NCBI RefSeq assembly: GCF_031760065.1
Contig: NZ_CP134500.1
Coordinates: 7,130,001-7,194,000, forward strand
DNA length: 64,000 nucleotides
DNA from: Streptomyces durocortorensis
Lineage (GTDB): Bacteria > Actinomycetota > Actinomycetes > Streptomycetales > Streptomycetaceae
Direction of reading: 5' to 3'
Of the stretch, positions 43,449 to 52,143 are shown one piece after another. Below the pieces are notes generated by a model. That model did no database searches, was not told where the DNA came from, and worked only from the letters and a program-made list of their open reading frames with translations. A program made the position numbers and the translations under genes. Position 1 is the first letter of the stretch. Each line of letters starts with the position of its first letter.

Positions 43449-45017
43449 CTACTCCGCCGGGTTCCGGGGCAGGGCCAGCGGACAGCTGAGAGGAAGCACC
43501 CGCTCGGCCAGCTGCCCGGTGAGACGGGTGTCGGTGACTTCGGCGTCGGTCAGCCATTGCGCATTGGTCAACTGCTCAACCAAGGCTTCCAGTTCATCGG
43601 GGGCGACAGCACACCAGGAAGCCAGGTCCTCCAGGACGAGACCTTGCCCGTCGGACCCGAGTTGCCCGTCGGTGGTGGTCCGGGTGGCCAGCGCCAGCGC
43701 GAGCAGACGGGTCTCGGCACTGGTCTTGCGTTTACGGAGCTTCTTGTCTCCGACGACCTTCTGAGCCCACCCGCTGATCTTGGGGCGGGTCTTCCTGCCG
43801 AACGTGAAGAGGCCCTCGCCATCGTCGCCGGGCATCAGGGAGGGGATGGTGATCTGGGTGGGGCACTCCGGCCGGGAGGCGAGTACATCCTCCGGCGTGC
43901 CGGGGATCCGCAGCCAACCGCAGTCGACGAGCTGCGCGATCAGGTCTTCCGGCTTCTCCAGGGGCAGGGACGTGACGTCCTGGCCGACGAGGTTGCCGGT
44001 GCCGGTGAGTACCGTGCGCAGGGTCAGCATCACCACCATCAGGCGTGCTTGGGCTCCGGGGAGGGGCGAGTGCGCGGCCACGTGGTCGAGGATGCTTCGG
44101 GCATGCTGCTGGGCGGTCCCGGTCAGCAGCCGCTTCACCGCCGGCTCCTCACCGTCGCCGCCGTGGCCGGTGCGGAACCGGTGCTGGAGGAGAGCGGCCT
44201 CGGCGGCCTGCTCGGCACGCTGGGCGTCCAGCCGCAGCCGGGTGTCGCCCGTGACGTCCGCCCAGATGGTGAACGCCTTCGCCTTGCGGGAGTGGAGGTC
44301 GGCGAGGACCGCCAGATCGGGTTCGGTGCGCTGCTGATAGGCACGGAAGAGATCGCCCAGCTCGATGAGCTCGTCGCGCAGGGCGACGGGGTGCAGATCG
44401 TGCGGGACGATCCGCTGCGCGATCTTCCCGTACCGGGGGCGACGCCGCGGCGGTGCGGAGCGCGGAGCGGGAACACCGTGCGGCAGGTCGGCGGGGGGCG
44501 GGGAATGGTCGGAGAACCGCGGTGCCGTCACAGCCGAGTCGGCCGCGCGGCCGGGACCCGTGCGGGTGCCGGTGGTGCGGCCAGGTGCAGCGGCGGCCGT
44601 GGCGGTGGCGACGACCTTCGCGGCGGGATGGGCGGCCGCGCAGCGCGCACAGCACTCCAGGATCTGCCACCAGCGGCTCTGCCGGTCGGTGATGACGGCG
44701 AGAACGACCGGCCCTCCGCACCGCCAGGGTGCGGCCCGTCGGGGCCCGGCAGGCGGGGTGTGCAGGCGGCAGTCCTCGGCTTTGCAGGCGCAGTGGGCTT
44801 CCGGCCGAGGTCCCGGTGCGGCTTGCAGGTGGGCCTTGAGATGCGCGATGGCAGCCGCACGGCCCGCGGTGGCGGAGGGAAGCTGCTGGGTGGCGCAGAC
44901 CGGTCGGCTGCACGAGACGCGCACGGCGGGACTGCCCCCGCCGGCCGGGTCCAGGCGCACGGTCCACTTGCGGCCCGGCAGTCGCTCGTCCAACTCACTC
45001 GTTACGGTGTTTTCCAC
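43449..45017 (-). CDS. Hypothetical protein with N-terminal Cys clusters
   Basis: This 522-residue protein starts at GTG 45017, with AAAGG upstream; the open frame runs further but the extra residues are low-complexity Gly/Pro. Residues about 30-145 contain cysteine clusters (CSRPVC, CACKAEDC, ILECCARCAAAH) suggesting zinc binding. A basic linker follows (RRRPRYGKIAQRI), then a helical region (LRDELIELGDLFRAYQQRTEPDLAVLADLHSRKAKAF, RLRLDAQRAEQAAEAALL) and a C-terminal region with DDGEGLFTFGRKTRPKISGW and KKLRKRKTSAETRLLALAL. I do not recognise a family. The helix-rich, basic layout would fit a nucleic-acid-associated accessory protein, but that is a guess. Confidence 0.65.
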   Translation of the reverse strand: MENTVTSELDERLPGRKWTVRLDPAGGGSPAVRVSCSRPVCATQQLPSATAGRAAAIAHLKAHLQAAPGPRPEAHCACKAEDCRLHTPPAGPRRAAPWRCGGPVVLAVITDRQSRWWQILECCARCAAAHPAAKVVATATAAAAPGRTTGTRTGPGRAADSAVTAPRFSDHSPPPADLPHGVPAPRSAPPRRRPRYGKIAQRIVPHDLHPVALRDELIELGDLFRAYQQRTEPDLAVLADLHSRKAKAFTIWADVTGDTRLRLDAQRAEQAAEAALLQHRFRTGHGGDGEEPAVKRLLTGTAQQHARSILDHVAAHSPLPGAQARLMVVMLTLRTVLTGTGNLVGQDVTSLPLEKPEDLIAQLVDCGWLRIPGTPEDVLASRPECPTQITIPSLMPGDDGEGLFTFGRKTRPKISGWAQKVVGDKKLRKRKTSAETRLLALALATRTTTDGQLGSDGQGLVLEDLASWCAVAPDELEALVEQLTNAQWLTDAEVTDTRLTGQLAERVLPLSCPLALPRNPAE

Positions 45018-45416
45018 GCCGTGACGCCTTTCTGGCTGTTCCTGATACGCGCCTTGACTGTGCAGGGGGCAGGCCCGGCCGGGCGCGCAGCGGCCCGGGG
45101 GACCCGGTCGGCTGCTGCTCCCGGGGCCCGGGGCCCCGGGGTCGGTGTCCGTGCCCCCCACCCCAACCCATGACGCTATGTCATGATCCGTTTCCGCACA
45201 GCAAAATGCTGGTGGACGTCACCGGGTCAGGTGGGAGGACCCGGAGGGCAGGGGTACCCGAGCCGGACTGGGGGTACATACCGATTCCAACGACCTGGAG
45301 CAGGAGAAGTACCGGAGGAGCGGCGGTCTCAGCAGCAAGTGTGCCGCGCATCAACTCCGTTGCGAGCGCGCCACTCCACCCTGGATGTCCATCCCATGCC
45401 ATTCCTGGGAGCCCGC
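45018..45416. other. Divergent intergenic region, 399 bp
   Basis: It lies between the minus-strand hypothetical and the plus-strand ATPase-domain gene. It contains a very GC-rich palindromic run near 45118-45140 (CCCGGGGCCC GGGGCCCCGG type) and no credible gene. It presumably holds promoters for both genes. Confidence 0.4.
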
Positions 45417-45884
45417 ATGACCGTCGAGCACACTCCGGATTTCCCTCCGAGGTCCCCGCCTCCTCCCAAACGCCCGGTGCAGCCCCCGCGCCCGGAGGCG
45501 TCGCTCACGGATTCGGCGCAGATGCAGGTACGGAACCGCAGGTCGGCGAACTGGTCTCTGGAGGCGGCCCCATGGGCACCGAGGAAGGCCTCCAGGGATG
45601 TACTGGCCCGGTTGAACGAGTGGGGCTACGGCGAATCCGACCGGGCCGTCACCGACCTGACGGAGCTCCTGGTGCGAACTGCGGTCGCGGACGGCGGCCG
45701 CCGCATCTCGGTACACCTGGCCGACCAGGACCGCCGGGCGCTGATCGTCGCCCTGTCGCACCGAACGTGCACAGCGGCCACGGATGCCGCGCTCCTGCCG
45801 CGACTGACCCGCTTGGGCGCCGTGTCGTGCGGGTCGGACGTGGCGGTGGGCGGCCGCCGGGTGTGGGCGGTCCTGGACCTGTGA
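45417..45884 (+). CDS. ATP-binding protein, HATPase_c_2 / anti-sigma-kinase-like
   Basis: This 155-residue protein starts at ATG 45417, six bases after GGGAG; a longer frame from 45183 has poor coding character. After a Pro-rich N-terminal 50 residues come NWSLEAAPWAPRKASRDVLARLNEWG, then SDRAVTDLTELLVRTAVADGG, RRISVHLADQDRRALIVALSH, and later GSDVAVGGRRVWAVLDL. This is the layout of short histidine-kinase-like ATPases abundant in Streptomyces, but the usual N-box Asn (ELxxNA) is replaced by ELLVRTA, so ATP binding may be weakened or lost. No partner gene is adjacent. Confidence 0.7.
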   Translation: MTVEHTPDFPPRSPPPPKRPVQPPRPEASLTDSAQMQVRNRRSANWSLEAAPWAPRKASRDVLARLNEWGYGESDRAVTDLTELLVRTAVADGGRRISVHLADQDRRALIVALSHRTCTAATDAALLPRLTRLGAVSCGSDVAVGGRRVWAVLDL

Positions 45885-46940
45885 CCACGTGAGGGTGGGT
45901 CTGGGCCCTTTGGAGTCAGGAGGGCCGCCCTCACGCAGGCGTACGAGCAGGGGCTGTCGTGCGGCTGGTGGTCCCTTGTCACCCCTGGGGTGCGGAAAGA
46001 ATCTGCGTGGCCGTGGTGCGGGACCGCAACCGCGTGGGGTCGGGTGCGTTCAGCTGTGTTCTGAGGGAGGGCTGACGGGTTGGCTTACATCGCGCCTGTG
46101 TCCGGACCGCGGCGGGACATGGCGATGCATAGCGACTGGTGGGCTTGGGACTGGGACTGTTTCCCGCCCTGCCCCCGCACCGTCCCCAGGAGGCACTGGG
46201 CAGCGTCTGCCCGGCCCACCGCGGCCTCGACCGCGGCCTCGTGAGCAGAGTTCGTGACCCTGCCGAAGCCTCGCCCTCGGTCGGCCCGGCGTGCTCGGCG
46301 GAAGAGGGGCAGCGGCTCAAAGCCGAGAACCGATGCGGTGGGTCTGTCACCAGGAGGTTGCGACGACCAGCAGCCACTGGCCCCCAGGCTCCCGTCCCAA
46401 CTGCTCCAGGTAGGAGAGGTGCGGTCGCAGCTGCGGCCCGGCTGTCCTCCAGCTCGCGCAGGCGCTCCCGCAGTTCCCGCCTGGTGCGTCGAGGAACCGG
46501 ATGCGGCTCACCGGATCCATGAGGCTATCCTCGTCCCTGCGAAACGGCGTCCACACCCGGGCGGTCTCCTTCTCCGTCAGCGGCGGCCGAGGGGGCTCGC
46601 CCGGGCCGTTCACCAGTGGGTGTGACCAGCAGCGTCGGGACCTCTTGGAGATCTTTTCCCACCCTTCGAGTGATCGTTACCCTCACGGGTGCCCCGCCCC
46701 ATCGGCCTGGACGACATAGTCGGCATCAACCGAGGCCGCAGAATGCAGTGGGCCGGGATCGTCGGAACTGCCTGGAAGGGCCTGCAGCGCGGCCAGAACA
46801 GCCTCTACGCGCACCGCTCGTCCTGCCCCAGCTTGGCGCGGACCAGCTCGACGATCCGAAGGCGACCGGCCCGCGCCTACAGGCATGTGGCGAGGGACCG
46901 TAGGGGGTGCGGGGCGGGGGTGTCGGAGCCGAGTGCCCCG
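45885..46940. other. 1-kb region without a convincing intact gene
   Basis: It contains only short, low-confidence fragments. One (46613-46347, minus) reads LTEKETARVWTPFRRDEDSLMDPVSRIRFLD and HLSYLEQLGREPGGQWLLVVATSW, which looks protein-like but has no recognisable family. It forms the boundary between the decayed region and the large biosynthetic operon that ends at 46941. Confidence 0.5.
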
Positions 46941-47774
46941 TCAGAGCGCGGCGTGGCCGTTGAGCAGGGTGAGGCGGTCCTTCGCGATGCCGACGGCGTC
47001 CCGGGAGATGTCGTTGCAGGTCCAGTGACGCTGGGTCAGTTCGGCGGCGATGGCCGTGGAGCCCGTGCCGCCGAACGGGTCGACCACGTGGTCGCTGGGC
47101 CGGGTGAGGAGTTCGATGAAGTAGAGGGGGACCGAGACGGGGTTACGTTCGGGCTCTGGCGGCTTGCCCTCGGAGGCGCGTTGGCGCAGGTGGAGGTAGT
47201 CGGCGTAGGTGTCCCCGAGGGCAAGCAGGTTTCCGGACTGGTTGAGCAGCGTGTTCTGGAACTCGAGGGCGCGGGCGGTGTCCACCGGTACGTCGGGGGT
47301 GCGGGAGAGCCAGTAGAAGTTGCTGACGCAGTCGTTGAGTCGTGAGGCGCCCAGGCCTCCCCAGGTGTCCCAGGCACCCATCAGCTGCGGGTTGTAGTAG
47401 TACAGCTCCTGGAGCAGGTGCCAGCCGTGCTCACCGACCAGCCGGGACAGTGCCGCGTAGTGCTGGATGGTGCGCACCGGACGGTCGGCCGCCCAAGTAC
47501 ATCCCAGTTCCAGGACGACGCTGCCATCGGGGAGGAGGACACGCTCGCACTCCTCCATGAACGTCACGAGCCAGTTCCCGAACCGAGGGGAGGTCGGGTC
47601 CGTCGAGTCGATGACGTAAGGGCCCTGGAACCAGGGGGCGGTGACGATGAGACGGACGCTGTCGGCGGGCAGGGAGCGCAGGCAGTCGAGGGCGTCACCA
47701 CAGGTGAGAGTGCCGTGGTCCGTGGTGAGGACGGTGGAGAGAACCGTACTGCCGGCCTCGGTGGGTTCGGTCAT
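46941..47774 (-). CDS. DNA N4/N6-methyltransferase-like protein
   Basis: This 277-residue class I methyltransferase is of the N6/N4-MTase type. ATG 47774 overlaps the aminotransferase stop (ATGA). The SAM-binding motif I is at the C-terminal side, VVDPFGGTGSTAIAAELTQRHWTCND, as in beta-class DNA methylases. The catalytic motif IV position reads LIVTAPWFQGPY, with APW where DNA methylases have (D/S/N)PP(Y/W). The middle has SRLNDCVSNFYWLSRTPD and NQSGNLLALGDTYADYLHLRQRA. No restriction endonuclease is nearby. Being translationally coupled as the last gene of a biosynthetic operon, it may have been recruited for a small-molecule or protective methylation. Confidence 0.8.
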   Translation of the reverse strand: MTEPTEAGSTVLSTVLTTDHGTLTCGDALDCLRSLPADSVRLIVTAPWFQGPYVIDSTDPTSPRFGNWLVTFMEECERVLLPDGSVVLELGCTWAADRPVRTIQHYAALSRLVGEHGWHLLQELYYYNPQLMGAWDTWGGLGASRLNDCVSNFYWLSRTPDVPVDTARALEFQNTLLNQSGNLLALGDTYADYLHLRQRASEGKPPEPERNPVSVPLYFIELLTRPSDHVVDPFGGTGSTAIAAELTQRHWTCNDISRDAVGIAKDRLTLLNGHAAL

Positions 47775-49177
47775 GACGGGGTCCGTTCTGTCATGGTTCG
47801 ACGGTCGAGCCGGGGTCCGGTGGCGGCGAAGGACGCGAGGCGGTCGAGGCCTTCGGCGATCTGCTCCGGGGTGAGGACGCTGAAGGAGAGGCGGATCTGG
47901 TGGAACCCGGCTGCGCCGCCGTAGAAGTGATGCATGGGGGTCCACAACACGCCGAACTCCGCTGCGGAGCGTTCCAGCGCCGCGTCGTCCGCGACGAAGG
48001 GGAGGGTGAGGACCACGAACATGCCGCCGCTCGGGGTGTTCCACGAGACCGCGCCGGCCGGGCGGAAGCCGGAGCGGCGGCCGAAGCGCTCTTCGATGCC
48101 GTCGAGCACGGCCCGCAGGTTTCGCCGGTAGACGGCTGCGACGCGCCGGGTGGCGCGTTCCATGCTGCACCCGTTCTCGATGAGAAAGCCTCCGATCGCC
48201 GCTTGGGCGACGGTGGACGTGTTCAGCGTCAGCATGCTCTTCAGGCGGGCCAGCTGGTCGGCGAAGAGGACGGCCCCCGAGCCGTCCCCGGTTACTGGCT
48301 GGTCGGCGACCACGTAGCCGATGCGGGCGCCGGCGTAGGCGGTCTTGGAGAACGATCCGAAGTAGACGACCCGCCGTGCCCGGTCCAGGGCCTTGAGCGC
48401 GGGGAGCCTGGGGGTCCCCGCGTGGAAGAACGCGTACGGGTTGTCCTCCAGGAGCAGGATGTCCTCCCGTTCAGCGAGGTCCACCAGCCGCTGCCGGTCC
48501 TCCAGGGACATACTGGCGCCGCTCGGGTTGGCGAAGTCCGGTACGACATAACAGGCGCGGGGCCGCAGCCCCTCCTGCCGGGCCCGGCGGATCTGCTCGG
48601 TCAGGTCGTCCAGGTCGATGCCGCCCGGGCCCTCGCGCACGGGCCGCACACCTATGTCGACCAGCCGCGTCGCGCCGAGAAACCCCACGTAGGCCGGTGC
48701 GGCGGCGAGGACGACGTCCTGCGCGTCGCGGCGGAGCGCGCGGAGGACCAGGACCATCGCCTCCTGGGCGCCCGTGGTGACCACGATGGACTCGGCGTCG
48801 GCGGTCAGCGCCTCGTCGAGCTCCAGGTGCCGGGCGATCAGCTCGTGGATGACCCCCTTGGTGCGGCCGTACTGGAAGAAGGTGCGGCGGACGTCGTCCG
48901 GGCCGAGGCCCGCCTCCTTCTCCAGGTGTTCCTCGAAGGCGCGCAGCTGGCGGGGCAGCGAGCCGGTGTCGTAGAAGCCCTCGTAGGGGCGGCCGGCCGC
49001 GAAGGAGACGGCCCGCGGATATCGCCCGGCGATGTCGTTGAGGAGCGTCATGGAGGTGAGGGCGGGGTCGGTCACGGAGGCGTGGAGGCTCGCGGTGTCG
49101 AGTCGGAACGCAGCGGGCTGCGGAGCGCCGGGCCGCGTCGCGCGTACGTCGCCCGGGGCCGTGAGTGAGGCGGTCAC
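47771..49177 (-). CDS. PLP-dependent aminotransferase (class I/II, 2-aminoadipate/MocR-like without HTH)
   Basis: This 468-residue fold-type I aminotransferase starts at GTG 49177, which overlaps the upstream stop (GTGA) with GGGAG before it. Motifs in order: FAAGRPYEGFYDT, TFFQYGRTKGVIHELIARHL, TTGAQEAMVLVLRAL, CYVVPDFANPSG (Asn/Pro), ILLLEDNPYAFFHAG (PLP-ring Asp and Tyr), YFGSFSKTAYAGARIGYV (Schiff-base Lys in SFSK) and QIRLSFSV (carboxylate-binding Arg). It resembles lysine/2-aminoadipate and valine-pyruvate aminotransferases. In a lysine-based hydrazine cluster it could recycle 2-aminoadipate-type by-products or act on the beta-amino acid. Both ends are translationally coupled. Confidence 0.88.
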   Translation of the reverse strand: MTASLTAPGDVRATRPGAPQPAAFRLDTASLHASVTDPALTSMTLLNDIAGRYPRAVSFAAGRPYEGFYDTGSLPRQLRAFEEHLEKEAGLGPDDVRRTFFQYGRTKGVIHELIARHLELDEALTADAESIVVTTGAQEAMVLVLRALRRDAQDVVLAAAPAYVGFLGATRLVDIGVRPVREGPGGIDLDDLTEQIRRARQEGLRPRACYVVPDFANPSGASMSLEDRQRLVDLAEREDILLLEDNPYAFFHAGTPRLPALKALDRARRVVYFGSFSKTAYAGARIGYVVADQPVTGDGSGAVLFADQLARLKSMLTLNTSTVAQAAIGGFLIENGCSMERATRRVAAVYRRNLRAVLDGIEERFGRRSGFRPAGAVSWNTPSGGMFVVLTLPFVADDAALERSAAEFGVLWTPMHHFYGGAAGFHQIRLSFSVLTPEQIAEGLDRLASFAATGPRLDRRTMTERTPS

Positions 49178-50859
49178 CGGCCGGCTCCCGCAGTCGCGTC
49201 GGCGCACGGCCGGGCGTCGGACCTGTGGAGGGTGACGGCGTTGCGGGCCCGGATGGCACGGGCCTCACCTGTTTCGTCGACCATGAAATCGATCACTCCT
49301 CCTTCGAAGGCGAACATCGTGCGTGTCAGCGGCAGGCACCTGAACTCACGCAGGTCCTCCTGGGAGTACAGGTACAGCTGCCCGTCCCGGACGAAGACCG
49401 TGACCTCGTCGAGGCGGGCGTACGTGCCGGCGTAGCGTGCGAGGTCGGCCGGGTCCGGTGTGGCGAGCAGGCTCTCGTCGAACCGCTCGCACAGTTCCCC
49501 GTCGACCATCACGTGGGCTGCGCGGTCCGGCCCCGTTCCGGGGAAGCCCAGCGATACGAGGGGTCCGTCGCCGGCTCCGCCGCCCTCGAAGCGGCCGTTC
49601 CCCGCGGGGCGGAGCCTGAGGCGCCGCCCGTTGATCTCCGCGGTCAGGCGGCCCGCCTCCTCGGCGAGGCGTACCAGGCCCGTGGCCTGGCCGACGAACA
49701 CGCCGGCACCGCCGCGGGGGTACGCGTTGGCCCGCTGCTCTCGGTCGCCCGACCGGGCGGCGGGGTCGGGAGCCGGCCGGGCAGGACCGGGGGTGTACGC
49801 CGCCAGGAGCCGGTGCACCAGGGACATCCCGTCGAAGCCGGGCGGTCTCGCGTTGGCCAGCAGCACGGCTCCGGTACGGCGGTCGGGAAGCATGGCCAGC
49901 CATGCCCCGTACCCGCAGATGTCGCCCACATGGCCGAGGACCGGGTGTCCCTGCCACCGCCACCGGTGGAGGCCGAGGGTGCTCTCGGTGTCGTCCGGGA
50001 GGAAGAGGCGGGCGTGCGCGGTGCGCATCAGCCGCTGCGACTCCTCGGTGAGCAGCCGGTCCGGACGTCCGGTGGCGGCGCCCAGGTGTGCCGCCACGAA
50101 GCGGCCCATGTCGAGGGCGTTGGAGAGGGCGAACCCGGACGGGTAGTGCGCGACATTGTCGGCGACCTGCCGCTCCACGACGGGGGTCCCGTCGGCGCCG
50201 TACCGGTGGCCGAGGGCGAGCGGGCGCGTCATGGCCACGGCCGGATCGAACGTCGTCGACGCCATGTCGAGCGGGCGCAGCACCAGTTCGTCGACGAGCT
50301 GCGGGAAGGGCGTCCCCGCCGCGGTTGCCGCCACGGCTCCGGCCAGGTCGTAGCCCGGATTGCTGTACGAGTACGCGGTGCCCGGCGGGGCCACCGGCCC
50401 GTACGTCCGCAGCAGCCGGAGCACCACGCCGGGCAGGTCGGCCGGGTCACCGCCGCCGGTGGGGAAGAAGTCGTGCGGGAGTCCGGCCGTGTGGCCCAGG
50501 AGCATGCGCGTAGTGATCCGCTCGACCGCCGGGTAGCCGCAGTCCGCAAGTGCGGGAAGGACGTCGACGACGGGCCGGTCGAGGTCCATCACCCCGCGGT
50601 CGTGCAGCCGGAGCACCGCAGTCGCCGTCAACGGCTTGGTGACGGAGCCGAGCCGGAACAGGGTCGCGGCCGAGACGTCCTCCGCTTCGTCCTGCGCGTC
50701 GGTGCGGCCGAAGCCCTGCGCGTGCAGCACGCCCGTCCCGTCCACGACGGCCAGGGCAAGGCCCGGTATCCCGTGCCGGCTCCGCTCGGCCTCCACGTGC
50801 CGGAGCAGGGCATCGGTATCCCTCCGCGTGTCCGCTCCCCCGCCTTCGCGGGCGGGCAT
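49174..50859 (-). CDS. Serine beta-lactamase-fold hydrolase (class C/DD-peptidase type)
   Basis: This 561-residue protein starts at ATG 50859, directly after the preceding stop (TAGATG). The catalytic set is visible: FRLGSVTKPLTATAVLRL (SxxK), YSYSNPGYDLAG (YxN) and GHVGDICGYGAWLAML (HxG). No signal peptide is evident, so it is probably cytoplasmic. A C-terminal beta-rich domain (about 390-550, YAGTYARLDEVTVFVRDGQLYLYSQED) is of the type found in ClbP/EstB-like esterases and D-aminopeptidases. In the operon it could be a peptidase that removes a protecting group, or a transacylase. Resistance is a less likely role. Confidence 0.85.
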   Translation of the reverse strand: MPAREGGGADTRRDTDALLRHVEAERSRHGIPGLALAVVDGTGVLHAQGFGRTDAQDEAEDVSAATLFRLGSVTKPLTATAVLRLHDRGVMDLDRPVVDVLPALADCGYPAVERITTRMLLGHTAGLPHDFFPTGGGDPADLPGVVLRLLRTYGPVAPPGTAYSYSNPGYDLAGAVAATAAGTPFPQLVDELVLRPLDMASTTFDPAVAMTRPLALGHRYGADGTPVVERQVADNVAHYPSGFALSNALDMGRFVAAHLGAATGRPDRLLTEESQRLMRTAHARLFLPDDTESTLGLHRWRWQGHPVLGHVGDICGYGAWLAMLPDRRTGAVLLANARPPGFDGMSLVHRLLAAYTPGPARPAPDPAARSGDREQRANAYPRGGAGVFVGQATGLVRLAEEAGRLTAEINGRRLRLRPAGNGRFEGGGAGDGPLVSLGFPGTGPDRAAHVMVDGELCERFDESLLATPDPADLARYAGTYARLDEVTVFVRDGQLYLYSQEDLREFRCLPLTRTMFAFEGGVIDFMVDETGEARAIRARNAVTLHRSDARPCADATAGAGR

Positions 50860-52143
50860 CTACGGGGCCGCCTGTACGGTCTCGGGACCCTCTGTCCGCA
50901 CGGTCATCTGGGCGAGTGCCTCGTCGGCCGCCCGCAGCGCGCCGTGCGGATCGGTGTGCTCGGTGAGCACGTAGCCGAGCCGTACTTCGATGTTCCCCTC
51001 GTGGGGCGGCGCGACCACGTCGCCGGGTGCCACGAAGAGGCACGCCCTCACGACGTGTGGTGCGGCGGCCGCCTCGTCGGCGCCCTCCACTGCGTGCACC
51101 TGTCCGGACGTGCGAGCCAGCAGGAGCCGTGCGCATGCGGCTCCGTGGTGCTTCTCGGTCAGGTCGGGGTTTCGGCCCAAGGCCAGTTGCAGGGCCGCGC
51201 CGGCGAGGTCGATGCCTAGGGCCCGGTGGACCAGTTCGGGGATGTAGACGCCGGGCAGCCGGGGGTTGACCTCCACGATGCGCACTCCATGCGGGGTCCG
51301 CTTGAACTCGGTGTGGACGATGCCGGTGCGGATGCCCAGGGCCCGTACGGCCTCGCGGGTCCAGTGGGCCATCGCCTCGTAGTCCTCGGCGGGCAGCCGG
51401 GTCGGGACGAGCAGGGCGTCGTAGACGAACCGCGACTGGGTCGGGCCGACCGGCTCGATGGTCTGGAGCCCGTCCGTGGCGGTGATGACGTGCACCTCGC
51501 CGTCGACGACCGCAGCTTCGACGCTCACCAGGGGTCCTTCGAGGAACTCCTCGATGATGACCCGGTGGTAGACGGCCGGCAGGTACCCGTACGGTTCGAC
51601 GGCCCAATCCCAGGCCTGGGGAAGGGCGCTCGCGTCCGTCAGGCGGGTCACCCCCTGGCCGCCCGATGCGGCCACGGGCTTCAGCACAACCGGAAGGGTC
51701 AGCTCGTCGAGCGCCTGCCTCGCCTCTTCGAGCGAGGAGGCCACGCGGTAGCGGGGCCCCGGGACCGCTGCCGCGGCGAACCGGTCGCGGGTGGCGGACT
51801 TGTCCATGCACAGGCGTACCGCCGGCAGAGAGGCGCCGGGGAAGCCGAGCTCCTCGCTCAGGGCGGCGCTCAGCTCGACGAGCTCGTCCTCATGCGTGAA
51901 GACGCCCGAGAGCCCGTGGAGGCGTACGTACTCCGCGAGTTCACCGACCCACTGCAATGGGTCGTCGTACAGGCCCGGCAGAACGTGGACCCGTTCGGCC
52001 CCGGAGGGGAGTGCGGCTGGCGCTTCGCGCATGACCAGGTGTGCCTCGATGCCGAGGACGAGGCACGACTCCAGGACGTAGGAGCGGTAGTGCGGGTCCC
52101 AGTCCAGGATCAGCAGTCCGGGCACGGTCGGTTGCCCCCTCAT
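50860..52143 (-). CDS. ATP-grasp ligase 1 (amino-acid/carboxylate-amine ligase)
   Basis: This 427-residue protein starts at ATG 52143, overlapping the upstream stop (ATGA). It has an N-terminal preATP-like region (LLILDWDPHYRSYVLESCLVLGIEAHLVM), FTHEDELVELSAALSEELG, CMDKSATRDRFAAAAVPGPR, the ATP-binding LPVVLKPVAASGGQGV near residue 150, IIEEFLEGPLVSVEAAVVDGEV, and metal ligands in VHTEFKRTPHGVRIVEVNPRLPG. This family (carbamoyl-phosphate-synthase-like, BacD/TabS-like) forms amide bonds through acyl-phosphates. In this cluster it is one of two candidates for joining an amino acid to a hydrazine or amine. Confidence 0.9.
   Translation of the reverse strand: MRGQPTVPGLLILDWDPHYRSYVLESCLVLGIEAHLVMREAPAALPSGAERVHVLPGLYDDPLQWVGELAEYVRLHGLSGVFTHEDELVELSAALSEELGFPGASLPAVRLCMDKSATRDRFAAAAVPGPRYRVASSLEEARQALDELTLPVVLKPVAASGGQGVTRLTDASALPQAWDWAVEPYGYLPAVYHRVIIEEFLEGPLVSVEAAVVDGEVHVITATDGLQTIEPVGPTQSRFVYDALLVPTRLPAEDYEAMAHWTREAVRALGIRTGIVHTEFKRTPHGVRIVEVNPRLPGVYIPELVHRALGIDLAGAALQLALGRNPDLTEKHHGAACARLLLARTSGQVHAVEGADEAAAAPHVVRACLFVAPGDVVAPPHEGNIEVRLGYVLTEHTDPHGALRAADEALAQMTVRTEGPETVQAAP

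Noticed and set aside
46254..46625. Plus-strand 123-aa frame
   Set aside because: Low-complexity Arg/Pro/Ala translation without motifs. The opposite strand looks slightly more protein-like but is also unsupported.
46941..47774. Restriction-modification system
   Set aside because: No endonuclease or specificity gene within reach; only a methylase-like protein coupled to biosynthetic genes.
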